From Tigriopus japonicus (taxonomy: Eukaryota; Arthropoda; Copepoda; Harpacticoida; Harpacticidae), in assembly GCA_010645155.1 (NCBI GenBank), contig CM021317.1, positions 13,499,645 to 13,563,644 of the forward strand: 64,000 nucleotides of DNA. The letters run 5' to 3'. Below the pieces are notes generated by a model. It saw nothing but the letters and a program-made list of their open reading frames with translations, made no database searches and was not told the origin of the DNA. Made by a program: the position numbers and the translations under genes. Below, piece after piece: positions 1 through 12,100 of this stretch (position 1 is its first letter; every line of letters starts with the position of its first letter).

Positions 1-20
1 GTGAACATACGAGGAATATT

Positions 21-563
21 CAGACTAAAGGTAGGCTGGGCCTATAACTCGTCAGCAAGTGGGATTTTTAGGTGCTTGATGAAAAATCAAAATCATGATA
101 TATCTCTTATGAGCAGATGTTATTTTAAAAGATTTGTTGTTAGGCAATCATGTTCGAACTTATGATTTAATTAGGCAAGGCGACCCCTGTATACATAGAA
201 AATAAACCTCAAAAGCGGGCAACAAGTCAAAAATCAAGTACACTGTAAAGCCAAGACGTTTCACATCATTACCACTTTTTTTTGCCTCAAATATTCATAA
301 AATTTTGTTATGGGTGGTTGAACAACCACCAGCATAATGGATATTGACGTGTTTCTTGCTCTTGACATCGATGTTTAAAAACGTGCAGGGGTCGTCCAAC
401 ATACCTTGTCTGAATAAATCATAACTTTGATCTGGATTACCTGACAACAAATCATGAAAAATAACATTTCCTCATAAGAGACATATCTTGATTTTGATTG
501 TTCATCAAGCACTTAAAAATCGCATTTGTTAACGAGTTACAGGCCCAGTCTACCTCTAGTCTG
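21..563. repeat. long inverted repeat (palindromic element)
   Basis: Bases 21-190 recur as an imperfect reverse complement at 384-563, with about 190 bases between the arms. Both arms carry the same landmarks in mirrored order: a GGGCCTATAACTCGT-like segment, a GTGCTTGATGAA segment, a run matching TCTCTTATGAG, and an inner GGCGACCCCTG/CAGGGGTCGTCC end. Such a structure is typical of a foldback or MITE-like DNA element. The outer end may lie beyond the left window edge, so no target duplication could be assigned. No coding potential is apparent. Confidence 0.7.
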
Positions 564-570
564 GATAGCC

Positions 571-2850
571 CACGTGCTAAAAAATTCCTGTTCTTCGTTG
601 CTAAAACTAAGGATTGATTCTCCTGAAAAAGCAAATGAATTATCGGAGATGAAATACTGATTTCCAAAGAAGTCAGCCATGTGCATTCATCATATTTCAA
701 TGAATGTACTTGTATCATTTGAGCTGAATTTGATCGATAAAAGGAATGGGAAGATTGTATTTAATGCCCAATGAATAATATGAAATTCTCTTCTCGTCTT
801 TCATTACCCCACAATTAATCAAAAGAGCCCCTAGAGGAGTTTTAATCGATGAGATTAGATAAGTGTTGGAAAATGTCAGAATTTAAGAATTGATGAAACT
901 TTTTGATGATGAGGTAATCTGAATCAAATTATCACCTCATTGAAGGGAGTTTCATCCATGGGATTATTTATCCATCCATTAAGGCACTCATCTGGTGTAT
1001 CTGAAGTTAAAACTGCAACCATTCGTTGCACCCAAATCCAATTTGAATGGGACGTAAAATTGCTAATGACACCAAATTTATTGCTACGCTCGCTCATCCT
1101 GCCAAAAACAGGTGGCAACCAGAACCAAAATTGAGTAACTGAAACGCTACATTTGGGCCCCAATACTTCACAGAAGTATACGACTCTAGTATTGAAATGA
1201 GTGTTCATGTCTTCTGCTGATATTCAATGCATTTTGCTAAGGGCACCAAAAACCTTGCACTTATGTGTAACAATAGATAAGTGATCTTTGGAATACCTTT
1301 TAAATTTCATTTTTAACTGTAATTGTAGGAGTAAATTCCTAATTTGAAGAAAAATTACTCATCGCATTGAAGGAAGTATCTATAAGAAAAATGGACTTTC
1401 AGAAATGCTCAGACAAACGTTAAACCCTTCAGGCAACTTTTTTTGCGCGCTAAATTTCAGATCTAAATTTTCTGTTCGTTCCACCGACAGAAAAATAGCC
1501 CCATTATAGGAAGATTTGTGCAAAATCCAGTACAGAACCCTTAATAGAAAATTTTGGCTTGACTAAATTCTGATTGTCACTTTTCTTCTTCTAGGTAAAT
1601 GCCTTCGCTCAGTAAATGTGGCAGGTTTGTCCTTGGAATCAGCCTTTTTATGGAAACTTGTCTTCTTTTGCATTTTCTAGAAATTTTAAGCTTAAAAACT
1701 TTTTTTTCCAGACCTTAAACACTTGTTACTTAAATCCGACGAAAAAAAGATCGCCAATTTTTTCCTTGTTGAATGAACGAATTCAAAACTTTTGGCATAA
1801 AGTTTAGAACGGAAAGTTTTCGGCCCCCAAAAAAAGCTTTGGCCTAAAAAGTGACAAATAGAGAACAAAAATAAGTTTTTATGACTTTTATGCCGATTTA
1901 AAAAAAAATAAAACATTTCGACCGTTCTTGCTTAAAAAAAAACCGCTGTTTTTGTCATTTTTTTAACTTTTTCCGCCCTCATTTTACGAGACTTTTCAAA
2001 AAATCTGAAAAATAATCACTCTCAGTTCCCCCTTGTCATATCTCCTCTAGGAAATACTAGCGACCCTTACTAGAGACTGGCCGTCGTAGGCTAACACACG
2101 GTGCCGATGATTCACGCTGGTGATTGGTCAATAGCATTCAGTTGAACATTTAGCTAATTCTAACAAAGTTCAATAACAAACCAGAGTGCTTCTTCTTTGT
2201 TGATTTTGTAGTGATCTGACTTGGTGCCGGGGTTGCCAATTTACCGATGTGAAATCATATTCCCCTCTATCTACCAGTCTTCATAAACCTGTTTTTCCTT
2301 TAAGGATCACCAAAAGGCAAGGCATCCCTGACTTTCGTGACTTCTGAGCAGGGTTGCAAATCAAACTCACATTCGTGTTTGCTCATATACAAGAGCAAAG
2401 CACCCATTCTGCAAGCAGTAACCCTACCTTGCAACCTCCCGTAAAAAAAACTTGCGCAAGCCCAGATTCCACATCACTAGGATTTTGTTGTCAATCACCC
2501 GATCGTGTGACATTAATTGGCCCTTGCTAAAACTCCACACTAATTGAAATTCACTTTTTTCATATCGGATAAATACCTTAGACACATTTCCAGCAGACTT
2601 GAGGACTTTCAATAAACAAACTGCCCTATCAAATGAGCGAAATAGTTTAGATGTGTTTCGTAGAAGAAAAGGTTCCTTTAATCATGAAATTCGGCTTCCC
2701 GCATGATGAATGACGTCACAGACAGTCTGTGCCGGGTCAGGCAATCATAGATTTGAATGCCAATCTCTGCCTTTTAGTATTTATAGGAAATACCTCAAAA
2801 ACACGGTTCGATTTGTATGTCAAGTCCGTCAGACGAAAAATCATGCTCCT
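571..2850. other. intergenic, no gene recognised
   Basis: Only short open frames without recognisable motifs occur here, and the paired overlapping frames at about 924-1208 look accidental. The stretch 1680-2010 is rich in A and T runs and weakly resembles the T-rich stretch near 47870-48410, so it may be an old repeat. I see no RNA gene or clear regulatory site. Confidence 0.4.
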
Positions 2851-2853
2851 TTC

Positions 2854-3972
2854 AGGGTTGGTCAGGGTCTTTCAGGGTCAAAATCCTCGGTATCTCGGGA
2901 TTAACGAGATTACGGGATTCCAGGATTAACTGGATTCTGAGACGAGATTTTCTACCTCTAAAAGCGGGATAAACGGTATTTTCGATAGTTTTCCAAAAAT
3001 AATGATTTTTTCGGGATTTTAAGGGACGGGGTTTTCCACTTGAAAACGGAATTTTCTAAAATTTGTCAGCTTTCAAGAAGTTCAAATGGTAAAAATGAAA
3101 TAAATAACTGGCTTTTACATCTTCTTTTATTTTTCTTTGCTTTTACTTAATGATACCTAATTTTGCTGAAACATCTGTTTCAAATCACTAAACCTATGAG
3201 GACCAATCAAAATCGTGATATTTATACCCTAATACAAAGAAATCGTAAGACATGGAAGCCTCTGCTTAGGCGTTCAGTTGTGGATTTTTTGTATATCGAA
3301 TTCCAATCAAGTAAATGATTTTACTGTGATAAGATTGATAAGACAGGCATTAAAGAAAGTTGAATGCTGAATTTCAACTTGACACTTTCCTTTGTTCACG
3401 AGAAACAACGTCTCGAAATTTGTAACAGCCCAGGAACCACTGTACGTCAGGATGAATTTCAAAAATACACACTGGGTCCGATCATTGTACTAAAATGTGA
3501 GGTTTTTGCAACAAATGTATTGTTCCGTTGAATTTTTATTGTACTAATCGGACCCAGTGTGTATTTTGAAAGTAATCCTGGCTTGAGCCATCCTTGAACA
3601 GCCGCAGAACATACGTGCATAAGCGAGAGGCAAATTGACCCTTTTATCGTCCTTTTGGACGATTGTGGATGCAAATGTTCCGTCGGAAAACGCGCTGTGC
3701 TCTTTGCTTCAAATTACTCTTATTGACATAAATTTCAGTCAATCAAGTTTAAATTAATCATGTGAGCTTTGAATTACACTCAGACATTTGGCTTACTTCA
3801 AATTTTCTCTGTGTGGCACAGAATTCGAAAAATGGCTTTTGTCAGTAGCCGAGGCATCCAGGAATTTAGTGATCTTTGCCTAATACCAGAAATTTAAAAA
3901 AATCCAGTAAATCCCGGAAAATCTCGGTTTATCCCGCTCCCGGGATCCCAGGGACGGGATTAAACCAACCCT
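2854..3972. mobile_element. DNA element with AGGGTTGGT inverted ends
   Basis: The left end starts AGGGTTGGTCAGGG and the right end, read on the other strand, starts AGGGTTGGTTTAATCCCG. Inside both ends are many GGGATT/ATCCCG segments, giving similar subterminal sequence in opposite orientation over about 80 bases. This arrangement is typical of non-autonomous cut-and-paste elements. The flanking octamers do not match, so a target duplication is not visible and the exact ends are uncertain. A smaller inverted-repeat element lies inside it at 3448-3580. No transposase is recognised. Confidence 0.55.
3448..3580. repeat. small inverted-repeat element (MITE-like)
   Basis: This is a 133-bp unit with arms of about 35 bp. 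It starts CAGGATGAATTTC and ends with the complementary GAAAGTAATCCTG, and both arms contain ACACACTGGGTCCGAT. It is non-coding and would fold into a hairpin. It sits within the larger 2854-3972 element. Confidence 0.65.
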
Positions 3973-4047
3973 AGCGTCTAGTCTCTTTGCCTGGAAGTTC
4001 CTTTGCTCTCTCCACTTATAAACTAAACACACAATGCCAAGCTCAAC

Positions 4048-4053
4048 TTTATT
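4048..4053 (-). terminator. poly(A) signal AATAAA
   Basis: AATAAA on the minus strand lies about 45 bases downstream of the stop codon of the glycine-rich protein gene. Confidence 0.6.
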
Positions 4054-4097
4054 GCAATTTGATGTTTAAATTCATTTCTAGTTGCATATTTAAATGC

Positions 4098-4628
4098 CTA
4101 ATAATATCCCTTAAAGCCGCTGCTGCCACTGTATCCACCGCCATTGTATCTGATGAACCCACCTCCGGAGTGGCCACGACCCGAATAACCACCATTGTAA
4201 CCACCACCGTTATTATAGCCTCCACCTCCACCGCCAGCAGAATAGCCTGAATTAAAGGCGCCTCCAGAATGACCCCCATTATAACCGCCGCCTCCACCGC
4301 CACCAGAATAGCCTGCAGTAAAAGCGCCTCCAGAATGACCCCCATTATAACCGCCGCCTCCACCGCCATTTCCATAGAAGCCACTTCTGCCTCCATGAGA
4401 GTAGCTTCCTTTGTAACCACCTCCGTTGTAGCCTTTAGAATAGCCACCTCCACCACGATAAAAGTAACCACCCCCACGGTCCAAAGATTCGCCACGGAGA
4501 TTGTTCAAGGTTTTGGCATGACCCAGAGCTAGTATAGAGTATGAAAGTGTTAATATTCAAAATTTCTTTTTAAATTATGATTTCTTACAAGCAATGAGTA
4601 GAGTTAAGGAAATGATGGAAAGCTTCAT
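4098..4628 (-). CDS. secreted glycine-rich repeat protein
   Basis: Two exons on the minus strand: 4628-4589 (40 nt) and 4528-4098, joined across a 60-nt GT..AG intron, give 156 residues. Exon 1 starts MKLSIISLTLL and forms a hydrophobic signal peptide that continues into exon 2 as IASLGHA, so cleavage is likely after HA at about residue 18. The mature chain is almost entirely Gly, Tyr, Ser and Asn, with GGGYN, GYS and GGHSGGAF motifs. A 22-residue unit (GGGGGGYNGGHSGGAF plus GYS) is tandemly repeated in the middle. No cysteines or catalytic motifs are seen. Such proteins are known in arthropods as cuticle or matrix components, adhesive secretions or glycine-rich antimicrobial peptides, and the sequence does not decide between them. 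A TATA box, an initiator and a poly(A) signal frame the gene, which supports it as real. Confidence 0.85.
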
Positions 4629-4654
4629 GTTGGGATGTTTGAATGCAAGATGGC

Positions 4655-4659
4655 ACTGA
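4655..4659 (-). promoter_or_regulatory. initiator (TCAGT), likely transcription start
   Basis: TCAGT on the minus strand matches the arthropod initiator consensus. It is correctly spaced from the TATA box at 4681-4689, giving a predicted start at about 4657 and a short 5' leader of about 29 nt. Confidence 0.6.
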
Positions 4660-4680
4660 CTTGGATCTATCATCGCTTTC

Positions 4681-4689
4681 TTTTTATAG
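4681..4689 (-). promoter_or_regulatory. TATA box of the glycine-rich gene
   Basis: On the minus strand this reads CTATAAAAA. It lies about 25-31 bases upstream of a TCAGT initiator at 4659-4655, which is itself about 29 bases upstream of the start codon at 4628. The spacing is that of a canonical arthropod TATA plus Inr core promoter. Confidence 0.7.
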
Positions 4690-5371
4690 CTGTTGACTTG
4701 GTTGGCACAAGTGGTTGGAATATTTGTTCATCAAATAGTTTCATATGATGGAGATTGTTAAATAAACATGTACACGTACTTGTCATGGGCATCAAAAATG
4801 ACATTTCTAGGCACGTTGAGAACTAAGAATTAGGCTGAAGTTAAAGCATATTCAGACTTAAGAAAATTTGAAGACTGGAGTAACTCTCAGTGTCTCATTA
4901 AAACATGCAAAATCGTTCACCTATACAATTCCATCCGGCAACAACGACATCCTAAATTCTAAGAACTTGTGATAAATCAATGATATCTTTCAGTGGAACA
5001 TTGGACCTGACTTTGGTTAAGTCTTGACCACTTTTTATTGGATGAATTTGGAAACCTTTAAAAAGTACACCCTAGCATGAAAGTTTTGTCGCAATTTTAA
5101 ACCAAAATGTTTTCATTATGTATGAATAGATTTGAACGACTTAAGATTAAATCTGCTCCCAACTAGTCTCTCTTTTCTTCGAAGTGATATTTGGGATGCT
5201 TTCGACCAAATTGGAAGCTGTTGGCGGTTCAACATTTTTCCACAGTTTTTAAGTTCTTTCCCATGCCTAAAATGTCGACAAACAATTGGGATTCTATGAG
5301 CTCTTGAATCATGGTAGGCAGTAGTATTTGAGCCATTTTTGGTTGGAGGTGTTCCCAAATCTCTCATCATC

Positions 5372-6573
5372 TGGATGTATGTATGTATGTATGTTTATTG
5401 ATAAGTGTAAATGGTTCACTTTTAAAATAGTGTTGATTTCCATCCTTGCATTCACAAGGGAAGGGTCTTGAGGAAAGCCTTTAGCTCCTTCTTAAATGAC
5501 GTCTTGGCTTGTTCTTTTCCAAGTGCTGGGGGTGCCTGATTCCACAATATCGATGCTTTGGTTGCACAGCTCTGTTTGTTGTGAGTGTTTGGAGATGGTC
5601 GGGCTACATTTCGTTGCTCTTTTGATCGGGTGGGCATATGAGTGCTTTGTGTTGCAGTGAGTTTTTCGGTCAGCAAAGGGATATTGATTTCAAGAGCTCT
5701 TCGTGTCTCGGATAAGATGGTCTCCGCTGCCAGGTGGTTTATGGAAGGTATACCCGTGGGCTTTACCAATGTCTCTAGTGACACACGATCCGTGAGCTTA
5801 CATCCCATCAGGAAACGCATTATTCGATTGAGAGCAACTTGCAGGCTTCTCATGTGTTTGAACTTGTAGTCTTCATATTTCAGTTGAACCTCTCCATAGA
5901 TTGCAAGGGCATTTCGCAATCCAGAAAGAACGAGCCCGTGTACGACTGTTTTTAGAAGGTGTCTGGGGACAGAGGTGCTAAGTTGACCTAGAATAGCAAG
6001 GCGTCTCTGCATCAACTTTTCAACCTCCTCAAAGTGTTCTCGGCCCAAAAGGTCCCATGTCACTTTTATACCCAGGATGTTCACCGATTCAGATGCGTGT
6101 ATCCTCTCTCCATGTAGTGAAATTGATGATGATATGTGCAACTTTGATTTAGATTGCTTTCCTTGAATAAGAAGGTATCTGGCTTTTGAGCTATTTGCGA
6201 CCAGCCAGTTTGACGCCATAAACCTGAGAATGGCCTGAGCTTCTTTTTCTAGACCCAATTCTAAATCAGACAGACTTTTACTTGAAACAGACGCTGTTGT
6301 ATCATCTGCAAAGGATGTTATTTCAGCCTTTGTCCACAAGGGGAGGTCCAGCATGTAGATCAGGAATAATAGTGGAGATAAGACACTTCCTTGCGGAGCG
6401 CGGTATTTCACATTTGTTTGGTCTGATATGCCACCATCAACACAAACCCTGCGTGTTCTGTCTGTCAAAAAGGACCTAAATCCATCAAGAAAAATTAAAA
6501 TTTGATTCCCGCTGTTCACTGGAATTTTACAATTGTTTAAAGCCACGTAGAACCATGAATGAAAAAAAAACAC
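5372..6573 (-). mobile_element. 5'-truncated non-LTR retrotransposon (RT fragment)
   Basis: A 373-codon open frame (6573-5452, minus) covers the later part of a reverse transcriptase. It contains RSFLTDRTRRV, then APQGSVLSPLLFLIYMLDLP, then the catalytic SFADDT, then a conserved thumb and C-terminal tail ending in a TRSKEQRN, LWNQAPP and SFKKELKAFL series. This order is typical of CR1/L2/Jockey-type elements. The endonuclease and the first RT blocks are missing. Coding similarity begins only at about 6540, so the copy is 5' truncated, as expected for target-primed insertion. Downstream of the stop is about 55 bp of 3' UTR and then an ATGT tandem repeat at 5373-5393, a 3' tail style known in L2/CR1-like elements. 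The frame is still open, suggesting a fairly recent insertion. It cannot be autonomous. Confidence 0.85.
5373..5397. repeat. ATGT microsatellite at retrotransposon 3' end
   Basis: About five tandem copies of a 4-base unit (ATGT on +, ACAT on -) lie immediately beyond the 3' UTR of the RT fragment. It probably marks the 3' terminus of the element. Confidence 0.7.
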
Positions 6574-6599
6574 CGGACATCAATTTGACACTTATTGTT

Positions 6600-7765
6600 T
6601 CAGGAATAATTTCTTACATATATTTCTTTAAATTACATCCTAACTTGTCAAATCATATTTTAGAAACTTGTTTTGGCACACTGGACTTTTGACCGTGCCA
6701 AAATGTCCATGCATTGCCGTAATATTTAGGTTCAAAGTATGACTACCACATAACTTTCGTGTCAGAGTGTTCAACGTATCTCTTCTAAATTGAGACTGAA
6801 AGTCTTTTGCCTTTGGTAGGCTTTATAATTTCGCTTCACGTTTTTAGTTTATGAAAAATGTTTTTTGCATTCTTTTGTCAAGAAATTTTGTTTCCAGCAA
6901 ATTTATATAAAGAAATTTCAAATTTGCGAAAATGGCATCTGAACTTTCCCACTCTTCTAACAAGATTGGACACCTTCTTATACTGCAAGGCTTTCTAAAG
7001 TTACCGTTAGGATATTTTTTCTCATTTCTGGGACAGAGATGAATAACAGAAAACTATGGTCTGGCTCTGTCCATGGGCACTCTGGAGTTTTAAGTCTCAA
7101 TGAATGATTACTATTTTTAAATTTTTAGAGTTGTCATTCGCGAAGCTTCAAAAAATATTTTTGGTAGCATTTGAAAGCAGTTGTTAAAGCTAGATTAATC
7201 ACAAACTGTTCCAGAAGGGTATTCTAATATCACTATCTTTTTGATGAGGCAAATGAGGAATTGTTTTTATTGTTGTCTTTTCACACCTTAAGTTGGGGAA
7301 ATGTATTCTCGCACCTGCGGCAAAACTGGCCACATGTTAAAATACCATGATTAATTATTATGGAGTTGTGGTCAACAACTTGACTACAAAAGCCATGTGC
7401 TTGTTCATAAAACGTCACAAGCCCACAATTCGAATCTATTTCATTCAAAACCCATTATCAATATCGGTTTCAATCAAATGTTACCTTCACAACCTCCCCG
7501 AGGCTTATCTGAAATCAAATCTACACTGAATCAAGAATGCACTGACCAGATTTACGAAAGTCATATCCACGAACAAATACCAAACCATCATCTTCATACA
7601 AAGAGCCGACTAAAAAAAGAGGTTTTTGATTCTTGTGGGCTCATCCGTTTTGGATAAAGACTTGAAGCTCTTTGATTCCCTTGAAATCCCTAAGATCATA
7701 AGTTCATTTTGCTTTAGGGGGTTCAAAAGACGACCAAAGTAAAGTTTTATTTACAAATAGTGATC
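6600..7765. other. intergenic, no gene recognised
   Basis: AT-rich sequence with only short unrelated open frames. No RNA gene, repeat array or regulatory motif could be supported. Confidence 0.4.
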
Positions 7766-7773
7766 AATAGGGA

Positions 7774-8292
7774 CCGGAAATAAATTTTTTTAAATATATA
7801 ATATTTCAAAAATATTTCTCCGTTTTTCTGCGATTTTTTTAATATTTTGGCTGTTTCAAGGAAAAAATAAATATTTTCTCGACTATTTGAGTCAGAAAAA
7901 AATATTTCAGGCAAAATTGAAAAAAAAAATGAATGAGCAATGCTCAAGAGGGCTTACCCAAAATGGACACAAAATTCTCAACCAAAGCTACCGTCAAACA
8001 CGAAAAAAAAACTGCGCCATCTTTTGAGGCAAATTGAAAATTGTAATTTGCAAATCAATTACTGTACATGTCAAATATGCCTCCGTCCACGGTCAAATGC
8101 ATAAAATTCACCAAAAACAAATTTGGAAAATCGGTGCACAAAGACAAAAATACCCAATAATGGCGTTGTCAAAAGAATATTTCTTAAATATCCGGCGTTT
8201 TTTCAAATATTTAGCAAATATTTAGGGCTTTTGAATAAAATATTTATTGGATATTTTGACGCTTTTTTGCAAATATTTTTCCGGGCCTTGGT
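7774..8292. mobile_element. MITE, AGGGNCCGGAAA family, full-length copy
   Basis: The left end begins AGGGACCGGAAATAA and the right end finishes ATTTTTCCGGGCCT, so the ends are inverted repeats. The interior is rich in ATATTT and CAAATATTT. It matches, in reverse orientation, the element at 24931-25460, sharing the CAAATTGAAAATTG, GGTCAAATGCATAA, ATCGGTGCACAAAGAC and AAATATCCGG segments. The flanks GTGATCAAT and GTAATCAAT resemble a slightly diverged target duplication of 9-10 bases. No transposase is encoded. Confidence 0.75.
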
Positions 8293-8875
8293 AATCAATC
8301 ATCAAATTGGATGTAACCAGTGGGTTTTATTTGTTTAAGAAGCCATTGAACCCATTGAACCCATTGCCGTTTTTGTTGAGATTGAATCATCTCCGATGTA
8401 ACTTGAGCTTGATGCCTTTTGTTTTGATTTAAAGCTCGTCGGGATCAACCTCGCCCATTCCAATTTTGTAGCATGTCAAATCCCCATAACTCCATGGAAT
8501 GTTGATGATTAATCGAACTATTTCTCAAGTGAGAAATGCTTCATGTGGATGAGCTCTATATCACAACCGAGAAGAAGGCCCTAAAAGAAATGTAATGTGG
8601 GATTGAGGTGGAATTAACTCAGATAATCATTTTTCAAATCAAAAGGAGGCATAAAATCAGACCTGTGATGAAATGGGATTTGTTGATAAAATTACATTTT
8701 CTAATACGTTTTCAAGCCATTGCAGTTGATTCCATTAAAACTTTGAATTATCTTAATAATTAAAGAAATATCACTCCCCTCCAAGAAAAATGAATTCGTT
8801 TTGTTTAAACGAATTCATTACTTTAGTAACTTTACACTGGCAATAAAACCCGACATGGGTATACATAAAGAAGTT

Positions 8876-9151
8876 AATGGGAAAGAAGCATCAACTTGAC
8901 AAAGTGGCACTAGTAACGTGAAGATTCAAAAAGGCCTACCAAAATAGGCAAGAGAAAAATGTTGCCAACAGGAGTCTTTGACCGGTAAAAATACTGTCTC
9001 AAATTGATTGCAAAATCTATTACGTACTAACGTCTAACCAGGTTAAAGTTTTAAACTGATTTGATGTTGGCAACAACAACAATAATAATAACAACAACAA
9101 ACTTGTAAATCCAACAACTTGACCATGTTGACGCTTCTTTCCCATGAGCTT
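8876..9151. repeat. short inverted-repeat element, GGGAAAGAAGC ends
   Basis: The left part carries AATGGGAAAGAAGCATCAA and the right part TTGACGCTTCTTTCCCAT, which are inverted copies. The same ends and some interior sequence (a GTTGCCAACA segment) recur at about 50952-51266. The repetition suggests a small DNA-transposon family. No target duplication was established. Confidence 0.5.
9069..9102. repeat. CAA/AATA microsatellite
   Basis: A short run of CAA units, then AATA/ATA units, then CAA units again. A simple repeat without further features. Confidence 0.7.
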
Positions 9152-12100
9152 TTTTAGGAATGCAAAGTGTGCACAATCTTTCAATTTTCTACCACTATCA
9201 TTTTATCTCCACAAATTTCAACAATTTTTAGTATCAAATATTACACACACAGTTTTTTATCTTTTGTTTAATTTGGTACTGTTCGAATAAGTTGTGTTTT
9301 AGGGAATAAACTGTCTTAAAAGGCAAATTTTGTTGCCAAGCTTGAATCGTAAAGGAAGTGTGCTTAGTTCATTTATAATTTAAACGTAACTTCAAAACAT
9401 AATTACAGATTAGTCTCATTTCAAAATTTAAAAAGCAATCAACACAAGTCTGATTGGAAATTCTAATCTAGATTTAGGTCGAATTGGTTGATTAGACCAT
9501 TTCATTTCAACTTTACAACCCCAAATCCGACGGTCATCACGAAATGGAAACTCGAGACCATTTTGTGAAAGATGCCTTAAGGGATGTCTGTCGGTTAGCT
9601 CAAAAGATTAATATACTTTTGATCACTGATCTAACACGGATATGAGTTCATGCGAGTACATCTGCAAGAGAATAATGCGAGCTTTTTTGGTCAAAATACA
9701 ATAAAAGATCTGCCAAAAGTTGATTTATTCTAATACAGCCAAACCAAGTACGTTTTAGTTAGGTATTTTTGTCTGTAATTCTAAGATGAAAGATCGGCAC
9801 CTCCTACTACTTGAGACATGCTCAATCAAAACCTCTGAAAATTACGAATAAGAAGGTTGTGTTTAGGAAAAAAGATCACTTAATCGAAGATTGGTTTTGT
9901 CACTCTTTTTTATAATTTTCACGTAAAAACACTCACAAAAGGAAAAATTGTGGCTCATGCTTTGCCCAGAAAATTCTGCTATATTTTTGTTTTTGTAAAT
10001 CAAGTTACGATCCAGTAAGCAAGTAGGTGTTTATAAACTTTTTAGGTCATTTAATTTTTTAAGTTATTATGGGTAATCTATGTTTTGAATGTAGGTTATG
10101 AAATGCACTTTTCGAGTAGTAATGTCAAGAGAAGACCCCTGAGAATGGATGGCTTAGTAATTGGTGGGTTTGGAATCTAAACCCATGGATTACGAAGGTT
10201 TTTTTTGGTTGTCCGAACTTGGCGGTCCAAATCTGAATATTTCAGCAAATTTGATTCAAATACCATGACAACTGACCAATGAAGAAGATTTATGACTGCC
10301 TTCTATTCAGAACATGCCAACTTCCAACGTCATGTAAGGCGTCCTGTTTTTGAGTGAGTCCAAGTACAAATTCTTTCGGTATTCCGGATGCCCAAAACTC
10401 GTTCGCTTTTTTGACTTACGGAATCAGATTCAGGGGGTCATCTTTATTGAGGTTCACACGTGGGCATTGTTAACCAAAATTGGAGCGTAGTTAAACGTTA
10501 ATCCATTACTTAAAAAAAGGGATGATGCACCGTGTTACTTTCAAACAATACGAACGTAGCTCCTGATGTGTCTTCAAACTCAAGGTTCTCAAACCACAAT
10601 GATATTAAAGGGACAAAGCTGTAAATGTTTGCATTATTCGAATTACTTCTAAATTACAGAACTATCATGAGATAGGGAGTGAAGTTACGAAAAAACCAAC
10701 AAACAGATTTATGGGGCTGTAAGGGTTTTCCCTACCCGACACCGTTCGAATTAATTTTGTCAGTACTTATTTTATGTTGATTTCTATCTATTCTTTGGAA
10801 TTTGAACCATTCTTATATTAAGAGTCAAGGATAATAAGTGTCCTCCTGAAATTCAATGATATTTTTCCACATCCGGTGCTGTGTTTTTTTCCATTGCCAT
10901 TTCTGGCTCTGACACTTAAAAGCATCTGCTTCGCCAGGGTCAGGGATTCCAAAAAGACAATGTGTAAACCCTATAACATTAAATCAAAACATGTGTTCAG
11001 TTAAAAAACCCGAAGTAATATATAAACAAACAAACAAAGTTCACATCTTTTTATGACGCAGACTGTAGGATGTTAGTCAACTAGCTTGAAAAAGGGGCAG
11101 ATTTTCTACTTAGTGGCGAAAAATTTCTGATTATCTCCCACCTTTGAGAGCAGTTTCAGTGTTGCTAGATTTTTAGCATTTTTTCCAATATAAGAAATTA
11201 GTACTAATACTGGAATAAAACATTCTACATGCAAGAATAACCACAACATTTTGAGTCTGGTCAAAGATTTCAATTTTCATTGGCCCAACATTTTTTTCTG
11301 CAAATACCAAGCGTTGAGCAAGAATATCTGGTAGCTGGAATCCATAGAGAATGAAGTAAGGAAATTTGGGATTTTAAGTTTTTTTGATGGACTCGGTGTT
11401 ACACATAAATCACAAGACTTGTAAAGCGATAACTCAGGAGAATAGGTTAAAAATTAACCCATTTTATTGGTTTGAAAAATATTCATCCCAGAGAGCCTTT
11501 CTCGTGTTTAAGGTCCCTAAAAATATTGATGTTTACAAGAATACAACTTACAAAACACAAGGCAGGGAAAGGTCTGAAATTTTTTTACTCGATCTTAACT
11601 TGAAAATGCTGGGTCAAATGTGTTATTGTGACTCAAGTCGTTTGGACTTACAACACTTTTGAGGCTAGAAATGGGCTCCTTGATTTTAAAAAAGTATTTT
11701 TTTCTGTAAAACATAATTTCCACTAATTCCATTTTCTTTCTTGAATGCCATTTGGCAGCACTGAACACTAAATTCCTTCAAAATCATATATCTCAGAACA
11801 GATGCTTATTGATCATTTTAATCATTGTACTAATCAGTAATCAGTGTTCAGTCTACGCTGAAATGGACCTCAGAGATCATGAACAAATTTAGGTCGTACG
11901 CAGCGTAATTGGAAGATGGTTGTGCCGCCCTTAGGCCCTTTTCTCGGCCATGAACCTCCGACCAGAAACGAAATAAATCGACCACGGGGTAATCACGCGA
12001 GATCCTAACATACCTACATAACGATCTGTGATTATGGTTTGAGAATCTACCAAGAAGATCTGGTTGCGGCAAGTATATACGCTCATAAGTGCTTTGGATA

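Noticed and set aside
4049..4495. 148-codon minus-strand frame overlapping the glycine-rich gene
   Set aside because: It is another frame of the GGN-rich repeat. The supported frame has a signal peptide, intron, promoter and poly(A) signal.
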